Assembly (NCBI RefSeq): GCF_017355165.1
Contig: NZ_JADILK010000048.1
Coordinates: 1 to 34,389, forward strand
Origin: Bacillus sp. SD075
Lineage (GTDB): Bacteria > Bacillota > Bacilli > Bacillales > DSM-1321
Length of the DNA stretch: 34,389 bases
Reading direction: 5' to 3'
Part shown: positions 8,109 to 15,232 of the stretch, piece after piece
How the letters are laid out: each line of letters starts with the position of its first letter
Numbering within the stretch: the stretch's first letter is position 1
The notes under the pieces: generated by a model
What the model was told of the DNA's origin: nothing
What the model saw: only the letters and a program-made list of their open reading frames with translations
Database searches by the model: none
Position numbers and translations under genes: made by a program

Positions 8109-8847
8109 GAATGTACTCCTTTTGAATAAATGTTTTTATTTGCTCCATACATTCCTGTGTTTTTGTGAAAAATGGAATATGACCGGCGCCTTCGATAATA
8201 TGAAGCTCGGCATTCCCACCCAGATTTTCTTTAATGAAGGATGAGGCTTCAAGTGGGCAAATTTTGTCTTCTCTCCCATGAAGCAAGATAAAGGGGGCTT
8301 CAATTCGGTCGAGTCCTGCTCTAACATCTTTATGGATTAGATAATCCAAACCAATAAGATGCGAAAATACATCATCACCATGAAACTCTCGTTGAATTGC
8401 CGTGATGAATTGATGATAAAAACCTTCTTCTTTTTCAGATTCGGAAAACATTGCTTCATAGAAGGAAATCAAAGTTTTCTCTTTATTGTGCTGCAGTTGT
8501 TTCTTCATCCGCTCGACCATTCGTGGATCCCAGCCAAATGAATAATTTTCTCCTGTGGTAAACCGACTTGTTGCGCCAAAAAGGATAAAACCTTTTATTT
8601 TTTCTCGATACGAACTTGAAAGTCCAAGTGATACTATTGCCCCTAATGACCAGCCCAGTAAATAAACAGGGCCATCGATGGAAGCGATGGTGTCCATGAC
8701 CCGATCTTCAAAGTCATTTAGTGTTTTCATATCTCTCCATTCTATAAATGAGAGGTGAAATAATTCTGACAGCGGATTGATTAACGGTTGAAACGCATCT
8801 TTTTTCATTCCCCATCCAGGAAGCATGACTAAATTCGCCTGTTTCAT
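8098..8847 (-). CDS. bioH: Pimeloyl-ACP methyl ester esterase, BioH-like alpha/beta hydrolase
   Basis: 249 residues with alpha/beta-hydrolase fold. The nucleophile elbow GWSLGA has S67, the acid is D194 in HGREDKICP, and the histidine is H223 in GAGHIPFF. The N-terminal LPGWGMKKDAFQ is the oxyanion region. Placed between bioF and bioC, it is expected to remove the methyl ester from pimeloyl-ACP methyl ester and so stop chain elongation. Sequence similarity to E. coli BioH is modest, so the role rests mainly on context. The ATG overlaps the bioF stop by 4 bases (ATGA) and the Shine-Dalgarno is weak, suggesting translational coupling. Confidence 0.82.
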   Translation of the reverse strand: MKQANLVMLPGWGMKKDAFQPLINPLSELFHLSFIEWRDMKTLNDFEDRVMDTIASIDGPVYLLGWSLGAIVSLGLSSSYREKIKGFILFGATSRFTTGENYSFGWDPRMVERMKKQLQHNKEKTLISFYEAMFSESEKEEGFYHQFITAIQREFHGDDVFSHLIGLDYLIHKDVRAGLDRIEAPFILLHGREDKICPLEASSFIKENLGGNAELHIIEGAGHIPFFTKTQECMEQIKTFIQKEYIHDR

Positions 8848-10043
8848 TCAATAACACCCATTTCTTTTCCAATGATCGACACTTTTTCAACTGCCCAATC
8901 AAGATCCTTTTTATCGTGGAGAGCTGTTACGGTAAACCGGATTCTCGCCTCATTTTCAGGAACGGTCGGCGGTCTGACAGCAATAGCCGCGATTCCTTCT
9001 TTCTGCAAACGTGTGGCAAATTCCATCGCTTTTTCGTTTTCCCCGATGACGATAGGAACAATTTGTGATCGACTTCCGCAAATATTAAACCCGTAATTTG
9101 TGAGTTCCTCTCTAAAGTGTTCTGAATGTGTTTGGAGCAGTGAGCGGCGTTCTGGTTCTTGCTGGACAAGTTCAATTGCTGTTTTCATAGCACCGAGAAT
9201 GGCCGGGGGGAGTGCAGTTGAATATATGAATCCGCGCATGCGATTTTTTAAATAGTCGATGAGCCATTTTTTCCCGACGACATAGGCCCCGAATGAACCG
9301 AGCGCTTTACTGAATGTTCCCATTTGGATATCTATTTTATTTTGAAGATGGAGATGACCGGCATAACCTTCACCGTTTTTACCGTAGATGCCGGTTCCGT
9401 GTGCTTCATCAGTCATTAACATTACGTTATAACGTTTTTTTAACCGAACAAGGTCTTCAAGATAAGCAAAGTCACCGTCCATGCTGAAGACCGTATCCGT
9501 CACGATTAATTTACGTGCTTCCATCGATGATTTTTTCAATAATGCTTCTAAATGAACTAAATCATTATGACGATAGCGTAGATGCTTTGCACGGCTTAAA
9601 AGGGCTCCATCGACAATGCTTGCATGATTCAATTTATCACTATAAATAATATCGTTACGGGACAGCAGGGCGGAGATAATCCCAAGGTTCGCGTTATATC
9701 CGCTGTTGATTATGAGTCCTGCTTCGGCTTTCTTCCAATTGACAAGAGCTTGTTCCGCTTGCTCGTAAAGAGGGTGATTGCCAATAATTAAACGTGAAGC
9801 CGTTGCTCCTGCACCATATGTATATACGGCATCTGCCATGGCCTTTTTCAGCCGCTCATCTCCTGCATATCCTAAATAGTTATTAGAAGCTAGATTTAGC
9901 ATCCTGCACCCGTTGATCTTAAGCCATGGCTGCTCGGCGAATTCCGTTGAAACGAGTTCGCGTTTTTGCGATATCTCTTCTAAGTAAGCCAGTTCTTTCT
10001 TTATTTTTTCTTCCCAACCAAGTAATTGTTTTTCACTGTGCAT
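8844..10043 (-). CDS. bioF: 8-amino-7-oxononanoate synthase BioF
   Basis: 399 residues, PLP-dependent alpha-oxoamine synthase. The PLP lysine is K246 in MGTFSKALGSFG, with TDEAHGTGIYG before it (the Asp/His pair that holds PLP), NLASNNYLGYAG in the N-terminal part and SGYNANLG near residue 115. It condenses pimeloyl-ACP (or -CoA) with L-alanine, the first step of ring assembly in biotin synthesis. The start at 10043 (MHSEKQLLG) gives 7-nt spacing to AGGAG; the ATG two codons earlier lies too close to it. It is the first gene of the operon, directly behind the BirA operator. bioA, bioD and bioB are not in the window. Confidence 0.93.
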   Translation of the reverse strand: MHSEKQLLGWEEKIKKELAYLEEISQKRELVSTEFAEQPWLKINGCRMLNLASNNYLGYAGDERLKKAMADAVYTYGAGATASRLIIGNHPLYEQAEQALVNWKKAEAGLIINSGYNANLGIISALLSRNDIIYSDKLNHASIVDGALLSRAKHLRYRHNDLVHLEALLKKSSMEARKLIVTDTVFSMDGDFAYLEDLVRLKKRYNVMLMTDEAHGTGIYGKNGEGYAGHLHLQNKIDIQMGTFSKALGSFGAYVVGKKWLIDYLKNRMRGFIYSTALPPAILGAMKTAIELVQQEPERRSLLQTHSEHFREELTNYGFNICGSRSQIVPIVIGENEKAMEFATRLQKEGIAAIAVRPPTVPENEARIRFTVTALHDKKDLDWAVEKVSIIGKEMGVIE

Positions 10044-10057
10044 GGGCATTCTCCTTT

Positions 10058-10093
10058 TATATGTTAACTAAAAATAATATAGGTTAACATATA
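10058..10093 (-). promoter_or_regulatory. BirA-type biotin operator of bioFHC
   Basis: TATATGTTAAC (10058-10068) and GTTAACATATA (10083-10093) are perfect 11-bp inverted arms around a 14-bp spacer, matching the BirA box (TGTTAAC..GTTAACA). It lies 15 bases upstream of bioF and just downstream of the predicted transcription start, so holo-BirA should repress this operon when biotin is plentiful. Confidence 0.9.
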
Positions 10094-10097
10094 AAAC

Positions 10098-10127
10098 ATT
10101 CTAATCATGACTCAATGAAACTGTCAA
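10098..10127 (-). promoter_or_regulatory. SigA-type promoter of bioFHC
   Basis: On the minus strand TTGACA (10127-10122) and TAGAAT (10103-10098) are separated by 18 bases. Transcription would start at about 10091, inside the right arm of the BirA operator, which explains repression by occlusion. Confidence 0.65.
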
Positions 10128-10495
10128 GCTTTGAAAAGGAACATGATAATAAATTGATTATCCATTAATCAAAGAGAAATCCAGGGTCGAAAAAGGACAT
10201 CTATCCTAAGTGTGCTGTTGGTTATTTGAACCAAGTCGAGGAGCATGAAACTAACATGAAAATAGGTTAATGAGAAGGAGACAATGGCTTTGTTAAGCTA
10301 ATGTATAAAAGAGCTTAGTGAATTTTGGTGCCTTTATATGTATTAAGCCCGTTCATTGAAGATAATCTAACTTCCAAGGTAGTCTTTTTGTTAAACCTTC
10401 AAATCTTTGAAGGATTAAAAGAGATTCCATGTTACTATAGAGCAGTGAATTTAACCGATTCACATTAACCATCACATAAAGGAAGGGTAATAAAT
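10128..10495. other. Intergenic region upstream of the YitT-family gene
   Basis: No convincing gene is found. The region holds a perfect 8-bp dyad, CCTTCAAA-TC-TTTGAAGG (10396-10413), about 85 bases before the YitT-family start. With only a 2-base centre this is more likely a protein binding site than a hairpin. There is a strong AAGGAG (10275-10280) followed by a 5-codon frame, and a 33-codon frame without a start codon ending near 10270. I read these as noise or decayed sequence. Confidence 0.4.
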
Positions 10496-11335
10496 ATGAA
10501 AAAGATTTCTTTAGATGTTTTCTTTATCCTAATAGGAGCTTTTATTTTCGCCTTGGCAATAAATCTTTTTGTCATTCCAAATGAACTTGGTGAGGGAGGA
10601 GTCACGGGGATAACCATCATTTTATTTTATCTTTTTGAATGGTCACCGGGGCTGTTAAGTTTGATCATTAACGCTTTCCTGCTCATTGTCGGTTATAAAT
10701 ATTTGTCGAAATTAACAACGGTATATACAATCATTGCCGTTGCATTTAATTCACTTTTCCTTCATTTGACTGAAAGCTGGACGATATCTTCAGATGAATT
10801 GGTCATCAATGCGATATTTGGCGGGGTTTTTGCCGGTGCAGGAATAGGTATGATCATTCGTGTTGGAGGCACTACTGCCGGTACGACGATCCTAGCCCGA
10901 ATCACGAATAAGTATTTGGGATGGAGCTTAAGCTATGGACTACTGTTTTTCGATTTAATCGTTGCGTTCTCATCTTATTTCATCATTGGTGCAGAAGGTC
11001 TGATGCTCACTATCCTTATGCTTTACATTGGAACAAAAACGATGGAATTCATCATTGAGGGATTGAATCCGAAAAAAGCGATTACCATCATTTCAAAAGA
11101 AGCGGACCAGATTGCAAAACAAGTAACCGAATTGATGGACCGGGGGGTCACTGTTTTTAGCGGACATGGATACTATACAAAAGCATCCAAGGATATTTTA
11201 TATATCGTTATAAGTAAGCAAGAGGTACTGAAGTTAAAGAGAATAGTGCAATCAACGGATAGCAATGCTTTTATAGCCATACATGATGTACGGGACGTAT
11301 TTGGTGAAGGGTTCCTGGATATCTCGAAGTCCTGA
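10496..11335 (+). CDS. YitT family membrane protein (DUF161/DUF2179)
   Basis: 279 residues. The N-terminal part (about 1-190) has five or six membrane segments with family hallmarks: FALAINLFVIPNELGEGGVTGI (about residues 18-39), IFGGVFAGAGIGMIIRVGGTTAGTTILARI in the middle and MEFIIEGLNPKKAITIIS. The C-terminal soluble domain of DUF2179 type (about 190-279) has DRGVTVFSGHGYYTK and DVFGEGF near the end. B. subtilis has several paralogues (YitT, YpjC, YvjA, YxkD and others) of unknown function; I cannot tell which is closest. GGAAGGG precedes the ATG by 9 bases. It is monocistronic, with a terminator at 11374-11396. Confidence 0.88.
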   Translation: MKKISLDVFFILIGAFIFALAINLFVIPNELGEGGVTGITIILFYLFEWSPGLLSLIINAFLLIVGYKYLSKLTTVYTIIAVAFNSLFLHLTESWTISSDELVINAIFGGVFAGAGIGMIIRVGGTTAGTTILARITNKYLGWSLSYGLLFFDLIVAFSSYFIIGAEGLMLTILMLYIGTKTMEFIIEGLNPKKAITIISKEADQIAKQVTELMDRGVTVFSGHGYYTKASKDILYIVISKQEVLKLKRIVQSTDSNAFIAIHDVRDVFGEGFLDISKS

Positions 11336-11373
11336 TGCGAATTATCGGGAGGCGGATAAGGTATAAGCGAAAT

Positions 11374-11396
11374 GAAAAGGCCTAGTGGGCTTTTTT
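11374..11396 (+). terminator. Terminator after the YitT-family gene
   Basis: AAAAGGCC and GGGCTTTTTT form a short stem with one bulge around TAGT, ending in six T. It lies about 40 bases downstream of the stop. Confidence 0.6.
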
Positions 11397-11502
11397 ATTT
11401 TGTATTGAGAAATATCTGTAAATTCAGAATAATTTGTTATATTATGTAAGTAAGAAACCACACACCCTGAGGAGTGCAGCCATTAAATGTGGAGGTGCCA
11501 AG

Positions 11503-11688
11503 ATGATCCTTTTAAAAGTGGATGACAGAAAGTTTGGGAAAAGCAATATCAAGTACAGTGTCGTTGATAAGGAAACGAATGAATTGATCATTAGCGGTGT
11601 GTTTAAAGAATTTGGACAAGCAAGCGATAAATATTATGAATTGAAGGATGAATATGGTTCATCCAATGTGAAGATGATATTGAAGTGA
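11503..11688 (+). CDS. Small conserved-looking protein, 61 residues, unknown
   Basis: Translation from ATG 11503 gives MILLKVDDRKFGKSNIKYSV, continues with a VVDKETNELI segment and ends VKMILK. There is a strong GGAGGTG at 11491-11497, 5 bases before the ATG. The pattern of alternating hydrophobic residues suggests a small beta-rich fold, with a helical middle (KEFGQASDKYYELKDEY). Its own terminator follows at 11688-11718 and a TATATTAT promoter element sits at about 11438, so this is an independent short transcript. I do not recognise the family and no neighbour explains it. The same frame is open upstream of the ATG, but nothing there looks like a better start. Confidence 0.65.
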   Translation: MILLKVDDRKFGKSNIKYSVVDKETNELIISGVFKEFGQASDKYYELKDEYGSSNVKMILK

Positions 11689-11718
11689 AAAAGGGGGACC
11701 GACGGGTTTCCCTTTTTT
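11688..11718 (+). terminator. Terminator after the 61-residue gene
   Basis: AAAAAGGG (11688-11695) pairs with CCCTTTTTT (11710-11718). The stem overlaps the stop codon's last base and ends in a T run. Confidence 0.75.
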
Positions 11719-11850
11719 CGTGTAATGCCAGGAATGAAAATGGCCCGTACATTAAATAATCGAAATAAGGAATAATCAAAGGTTTCTGAATCATATAATT
11801 TGGTTAAGAAGGTTCTTAACATCCTTTTTTTACAATATACTACAATTTTA

Positions 11851-11879
11851 TTGTAAAGTATGGAATTTGGTGGTAATAT
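11851..11879 (+). promoter_or_regulatory. Probable promoter of the sugar ABC transporter operon
   Basis: TTGTAA (-35, 11851-11856) is 17 bases from TAATAT (-10, 11874-11879), which carries a TGG extension (TGn). Transcription would start near 11886, just before operator O1, so a bound repressor would block initiation or early elongation. The -35 overlaps the right arm of the TTTACAAT/ATTGTAAA dyad. Confidence 0.5.
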
Positions 11880-11891
11880 AAAGCGCATAAA

Positions 11892-11905
11892 TGTAAACGT
11901 TTGCA
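11892..11905. promoter_or_regulatory. LacI/CcpA-type operator O1
   Basis: TGTAAACGTTTGCA is a 14-bp near-perfect palindrome centred on CG, typical for LacI/GalR regulators. It sits about +6 to +20 from the predicted start. It also fits the CcpA cre consensus with one mismatch, so the local LacI-type protein, CcpA or both could bind. Confidence 0.75.
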
Positions 11906-11989
11906 ATAAGTTTTGTGAGGAGGTGATGTAAAAGAAGTACGATAGACTGCGAGTGTTCTAGAATGAAAGGCTTTTATTTTACTATTTTA

Positions 11990-12003
11990 TGCAAACGTTT
12001 TCT
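11990..12003. promoter_or_regulatory. LacI/CcpA-type operator O2
   Basis: TGCAAACGTTTTCT shares the AAACGTTT core with O1 and O3. It lies 98 bp centre to centre from O1 and 45 bases before the binding-protein start. The right arm is weaker than in O1. Confidence 0.6.
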
Positions 12004-12047
12004 TAAAATTGCATGAATATTATGAGAAAAAGGGAGAGTCGGTAGAC

Positions 12048-13337
12048 ATGAAACGTAAAAAATGGTACGGGGGAATCTTTACTGTTTTATTAATTTTTAG
12101 TGTGATTTTGGCTGGATGCTCTTCTTCAACTGGTGGAAACAGCGACTCAAAGGATGTCGTGACGCTGGATATATTTCAATTCAAGGTAGAATTCAAGTCG
12201 CAATTCGAGACATTGGCAAACCAATATGAAAAGGAAAATCCAGACGTGAAGATCAAGGTATCGACAGTAGGGGGCGGAAATGATTATAAATCAGCCATTA
12301 CGGCAAAGTTCGCTTCAGGTGAGGAGCCAGCGGTTTTTAACATTGGCGGACCGGTAGATGTCGAACAATATAAAGATAGATTAACAGATTTAAAGGACAC
12401 GAAGGCTGCTGCTGCAGCACTTGACGGTACTTTGGATGGCGTGGAAGAGGACGGGCAAGTCCTTGGACTTCCATTTAACCAGGAAGGATACGGCTTGATT
12501 TATAACAAACGGATATTTAAAGAAGCCGGTATTAATCCTGATGAAATTACAAGTTATTCAGCCTTAGAGGCGGCAGTTAAGAAAATGGATTCACAAAAAG
12601 ATAAATTGAAGATCGATGCAGTTTTCGCTTATCCGGTCAAAGAGAAGTGGGTGACAGGAAACCATTTATCCAATGTATTCTTAGCACCGGAGTTTGATGG
12701 GAATGTGTTAGAAGCAAGCAAGGCTCCAACGGTTAAATTCACGGATGGTGACAAGTTTAAGCAACTGGTAGATATTCAAAATAAATATTCCGTCCAGCCG
12801 ACAGCGAGCCTCGATTACTCCCAGCAAGTGGAAGAGCTGTTCTCGCTTGAAAAGGTTGCGATTATTCAGCAAGGTAACTGGGTGTATAACACAGTGTATG
12901 ATATGGACCCTGAGTTAGCTGAAAAAGGAATTGGCATCATCCCGATTCCAAATGGAGACTCTGCAGGCATGCCGGTCGGCGTACCGAACTATTGGGCAGT
13001 GAACAAGAAATCGGATGAAAAGGTACAGGAGGCAGCGAAGAAGTTCCTCGACTGGATGTATACATCCGAAGAAGGGAAAAAAGCCGTTTTGGAAGATTTT
13101 AAATTCATTCCTGCTTATGAAGGATATGATGTAGAAAAAATTGCCGATCCAATTTCAAAAGAGATTTATAAATACTCCCAAGAAGGAAACACGATTGGTT
13201 GGGTGTTTAATGGATATCCGGTTGGTTGGAATGATGACCTTGGGGCAAGTGTCCAAAAATACGTAACCGGTAAATTGACTTGGGAAGAACTTGTCCAACA
13301 GAACATTGAAAATTGGGAGAAGATCCATAGCAAATAA
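12048..13337 (+). CDS. Sugar ABC transporter substrate-binding lipoprotein (CUT1 type)
   Basis: 429 residues from ATG 12048 (MKRKKWYGGIF), with GGGAG 11 bases upstream. The signal peptide ends in the lipobox LAGC, so the mature protein is lipid-anchored outside the membrane. The rest is a family-1 solute-binding fold: VTLDIFQFKVEFKSQFETLANQYEKENPDVKI at the start of lobe 1, GLPFNQEGYGLIYNKRIFKEAGI (about residues 140-163) and VGVPNYWAVNKKSDEKVQEAAKKFLDWM in lobe 2. It resembles MsmE/MalE-like binding proteins for oligosaccharides; the actual sugar cannot be read from the sequence. It is first gene of the importer operon, separated from the permeases by 165 bases that contain a stem-loop, which probably gives it higher expression. 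Confidence 0.88.
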   Translation: MKRKKWYGGIFTVLLIFSVILAGCSSSTGGNSDSKDVVTLDIFQFKVEFKSQFETLANQYEKENPDVKIKVSTVGGGNDYKSAITAKFASGEEPAVFNIGGPVDVEQYKDRLTDLKDTKAAAAALDGTLDGVEEDGQVLGLPFNQEGYGLIYNKRIFKEAGINPDEITSYSALEAAVKKMDSQKDKLKIDAVFAYPVKEKWVTGNHLSNVFLAPEFDGNVLEASKAPTVKFTDGDKFKQLVDIQNKYSVQPTASLDYSQQVEELFSLEKVAIIQQGNWVYNTVYDMDPELAEKGIGIIPIPNGDSAGMPVGVPNYWAVNKKSDEKVQEAAKKFLDWMYTSEEGKKAVLEDFKFIPAYEGYDVEKIADPISKEIYKYSQEGNTIGWVFNGYPVGWNDDLGASVQKYVTGKLTWEELVQQNIENWEKIHSK

Positions 13338-13356
13338 GTATTGGGAAATGCAAGTG

Positions 13357-13387
13357 ACCAATCGGCATGATAAGCGTGTCGATTGGT
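13357..13387 (+). promoter_or_regulatory. Intercistronic stem-loop after the binding-protein gene
   Basis: ACCAATCG (13357-13364) and CGATTGGT (13380-13387) pair perfectly over a 15-nt loop, with no T run. It lies between the binding-protein and permease genes and likely stabilises the upstream mRNA or partly terminates, giving more binding protein than permease. Confidence 0.5.
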
Positions 13388-13502
13388 TGTTCCTAGTTAT
13401 AAAAAAGTCCATTAGGGGTTCCTCAATAAGGGATTCAGCAAATAACCCAGTCATGATCTAAAACCCATTAACAATTAAATCATTTCAAGGAGGTCGGTTT
13501 CG

Positions 13503-14363
13503 TTGAGGAATCGGGATGCCGCATATTGGCTGTTTTTGACACCTGTTCTTGCTGCACTCATTTTGGTTGTGATCGTGCCACTCATCTATGGATTTTATTA
13601 TTCCTTTACGAATTGGAACGGTTTAGGTACGCCGGATTTCATCGGACTTAAGAATTATATAGACTTGTTTACTGATAAAGGGTTCCTAGATACATTTTGG
13701 TTCACCATTAAATTTTCCGTAGCTGCAATTGTGGTAATCAATGTGATCGGATTAAGTTTGGCCCTCATCGTGACTTCGAAAATTAAATCAAGCAACATAC
13801 TGCGGACAATTTTCTTTATGCCCAATTTAATCGGCGGCTTGATTCTAGGCTTTATTTGGCAGTTCATTTTCATTAAGGTCTTTGGTGCGATTGGTGATTT
13901 GACTGGGATCGAAGCATTCAATGGATGGTTATCAACGACTGATACAGGTTTTTGGGGATTGATCATTTTAACGTCTTGGCAAATGGCTGGATATATCATG
14001 ATCATTTATATTGCCTATCTGCAGGCTGTTCCTGAAGACTTGATCGAAGCGGCAAAAATTGATGGAGCTAACAGCTTCCAGCGTTTTCGCCATATAACTT
14101 TTCCACTAGTGGCACCTGCTTTTACCGTCAGTTTGTTTTTGACGCTTTCCCACTCGTTCAAGATCTATGATCAAAATCTTTCTTTGACGAATGGAGCTCC
14201 CTATAATTCAACTGAAATGGTTGCGATGAACATTGTAAAATCCGCTTTCACCGAAAACGATATGGCATATGCACAGGCAAAAGCCGTCATCTTTTTCGTA
14301 ATCGTGGCGGTCGTTTCGCTGACACAAGTCTATTTCAATAAAAAACGGGAGGTTGAGCTGTAA
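13503..14363 (+). CDS. Sugar ABC transporter permease (MalF/MsmF type)
   Basis: 286 residues, six membrane segments. The ABC coupling motif EAAKIDGANSFQRFRHITFPLVAPAF (about residues 180-206; EAA...G loop) contacts the ATPase. The N terminus (AAYWLFLTPVLAALILVVIVPLIYGFYYSFTNWNG) is standard for CUT1 permeases. The start is TTG at 13503, chosen because AAGGAGGT ends 8 bases upstream and the next in-frame start would cut into TM1. Its stop overlaps the next ATG by one base (TAATG). It forms a heterodimer with the following gene. Confidence 0.92.
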   Translation: MRNRDAAYWLFLTPVLAALILVVIVPLIYGFYYSFTNWNGLGTPDFIGLKNYIDLFTDKGFLDTFWFTIKFSVAAIVVINVIGLSLALIVTSKIKSSNILRTIFFMPNLIGGLILGFIWQFIFIKVFGAIGDLTGIEAFNGWLSTTDTGFWGLIILTSWQMAGYIMIIYIAYLQAVPEDLIEAAKIDGANSFQRFRHITFPLVAPAFTVSLFLTLSHSFKIYDQNLSLTNGAPYNSTEMVAMNIVKSAFTENDMAYAQAKAVIFFVIVAVVSLTQVYFNKKREVEL

Positions 14364-15181
14364 TGAGGGGAAAATGGAAATTGTGGCTGATTGGATTCAT
14401 CGGATTCATTTTGGCCATATTATGGCTCACTCCGTTTTATTTAATGCTTGTCAATGCCTTTAAAATGAAACGGGATATATTTGCCGATACACTGGGACTG
14501 CCTGAAACCTGGACATTCGAAAACTTCATTCAAGCTTTCGAGCAATTGGATTTCCTCCGGACTTTATTCAATTCTTTATTGATATCGGGCATCAGTGTAG
14601 TCATCATCATCATTTTTTCAGCGATGGCAGCATACGCTCTTTCCCGGAACAAAAGTAAAATAAGTTCCCTGCTTTTCTTTGTGTTCGTTGCAGCCATGCT
14701 GATCCCGTTTCAGTCTGTGATGATACCGCTTGTTGCCCAATTCGGACAGCTTGGGATGCTGAACAAGGCCGGCCTGATTTTCATGTATTTAGGTTTTGGC
14801 TGCAGTCTTTCCATATTCCTATATCATGGTACCTTAAAAGGGATCCCCATCTCACTTGATGAGGCAGCAAAAATTGATGGTGCTAACCGGTTTCAAGTAT
14901 TTTGGTATATCATATTTCCATTATTAAAACCGATGTCCATTACAGTTGGGATCTTAAATGTCATTTGGATATGGAATGACTATTTGTTGCCATCCCTTGT
15001 TATTGGCGGTGCAGGATCTGAGACCATTCCACTTAAATTATTCTTCTTTTTCGGTCAATATACGAAGCAATGGCATCTCGCCTTGGCCGGACTTACTTTA
15101 TCCATCATTCCAGTCATCATTGCGTACTTTTTTGCTCAGAGGCAAATTATCAAAGGAATTGCAGATGGAGCCGTTAAATAA
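14363..15181 (+). CDS. Sugar ABC transporter permease (MalG/MsmG type)
   Basis: 272 residues, six membrane segments, with the EAA loop seen as DEAAKIDGANRFQVFWYIIFPLLKP (about residues 167-191). It starts with a charged MRGKWKLW followed by TM1, as in MalG-like proteins. GGGAGG lies before the TAATG overlap with the upstream permease. No ATP-binding subunit follows, so the importer probably borrows a multitask ATPase of MsmX type encoded elsewhere, as B. subtilis CUT1 systems do (established for that species, inferred here). Confidence 0.92.
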   Translation: MRGKWKLWLIGFIGFILAILWLTPFYLMLVNAFKMKRDIFADTLGLPETWTFENFIQAFEQLDFLRTLFNSLLISGISVVIIIIFSAMAAYALSRNKSKISSLLFFVFVAAMLIPFQSVMIPLVAQFGQLGMLNKAGLIFMYLGFGCSLSIFLYHGTLKGIPISLDEAAKIDGANRFQVFWYIIFPLLKPMSITVGILNVIWIWNDYLLPSLVIGGAGSETIPLKLFFFFGQYTKQWHLALAGLTLSIIPVIIAYFFAQRQIIKGIADGAVK

Positions 15182-15232
15182 CTATTTAAATATAGGGAAT
15201 ATTAAACCATGTGCGGTGAATGGGGAGTGTTG

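Larger units (their letters stand above)
11719..12047 (+). other. Leader and promoter region of the sugar transport operon
   Basis: A 330-base regulatory region without a gene. In order it holds a perfect 8-bp dyad TTTACAAT (11829-11836)/ATTGTAAA (11850-11857), an extended -10 promoter (11851-11879), operator O1 (11892-11905), a full-strength but gene-less Shine-Dalgarno AGGAGGTGAT (11918-11927) directly followed by TAA, and operator O2 (11990-12003). The start codon follows at 12048. Confidence 0.6.

Noticed and set aside
11892..12003. Calling O1 and O2 purely as CcpA cre sites
   Set aside because: They fit the cre consensus imperfectly, O3 fits it less, and a LacI-type regulator gene lies between the two controlled units. 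CcpA may still contribute at O1.
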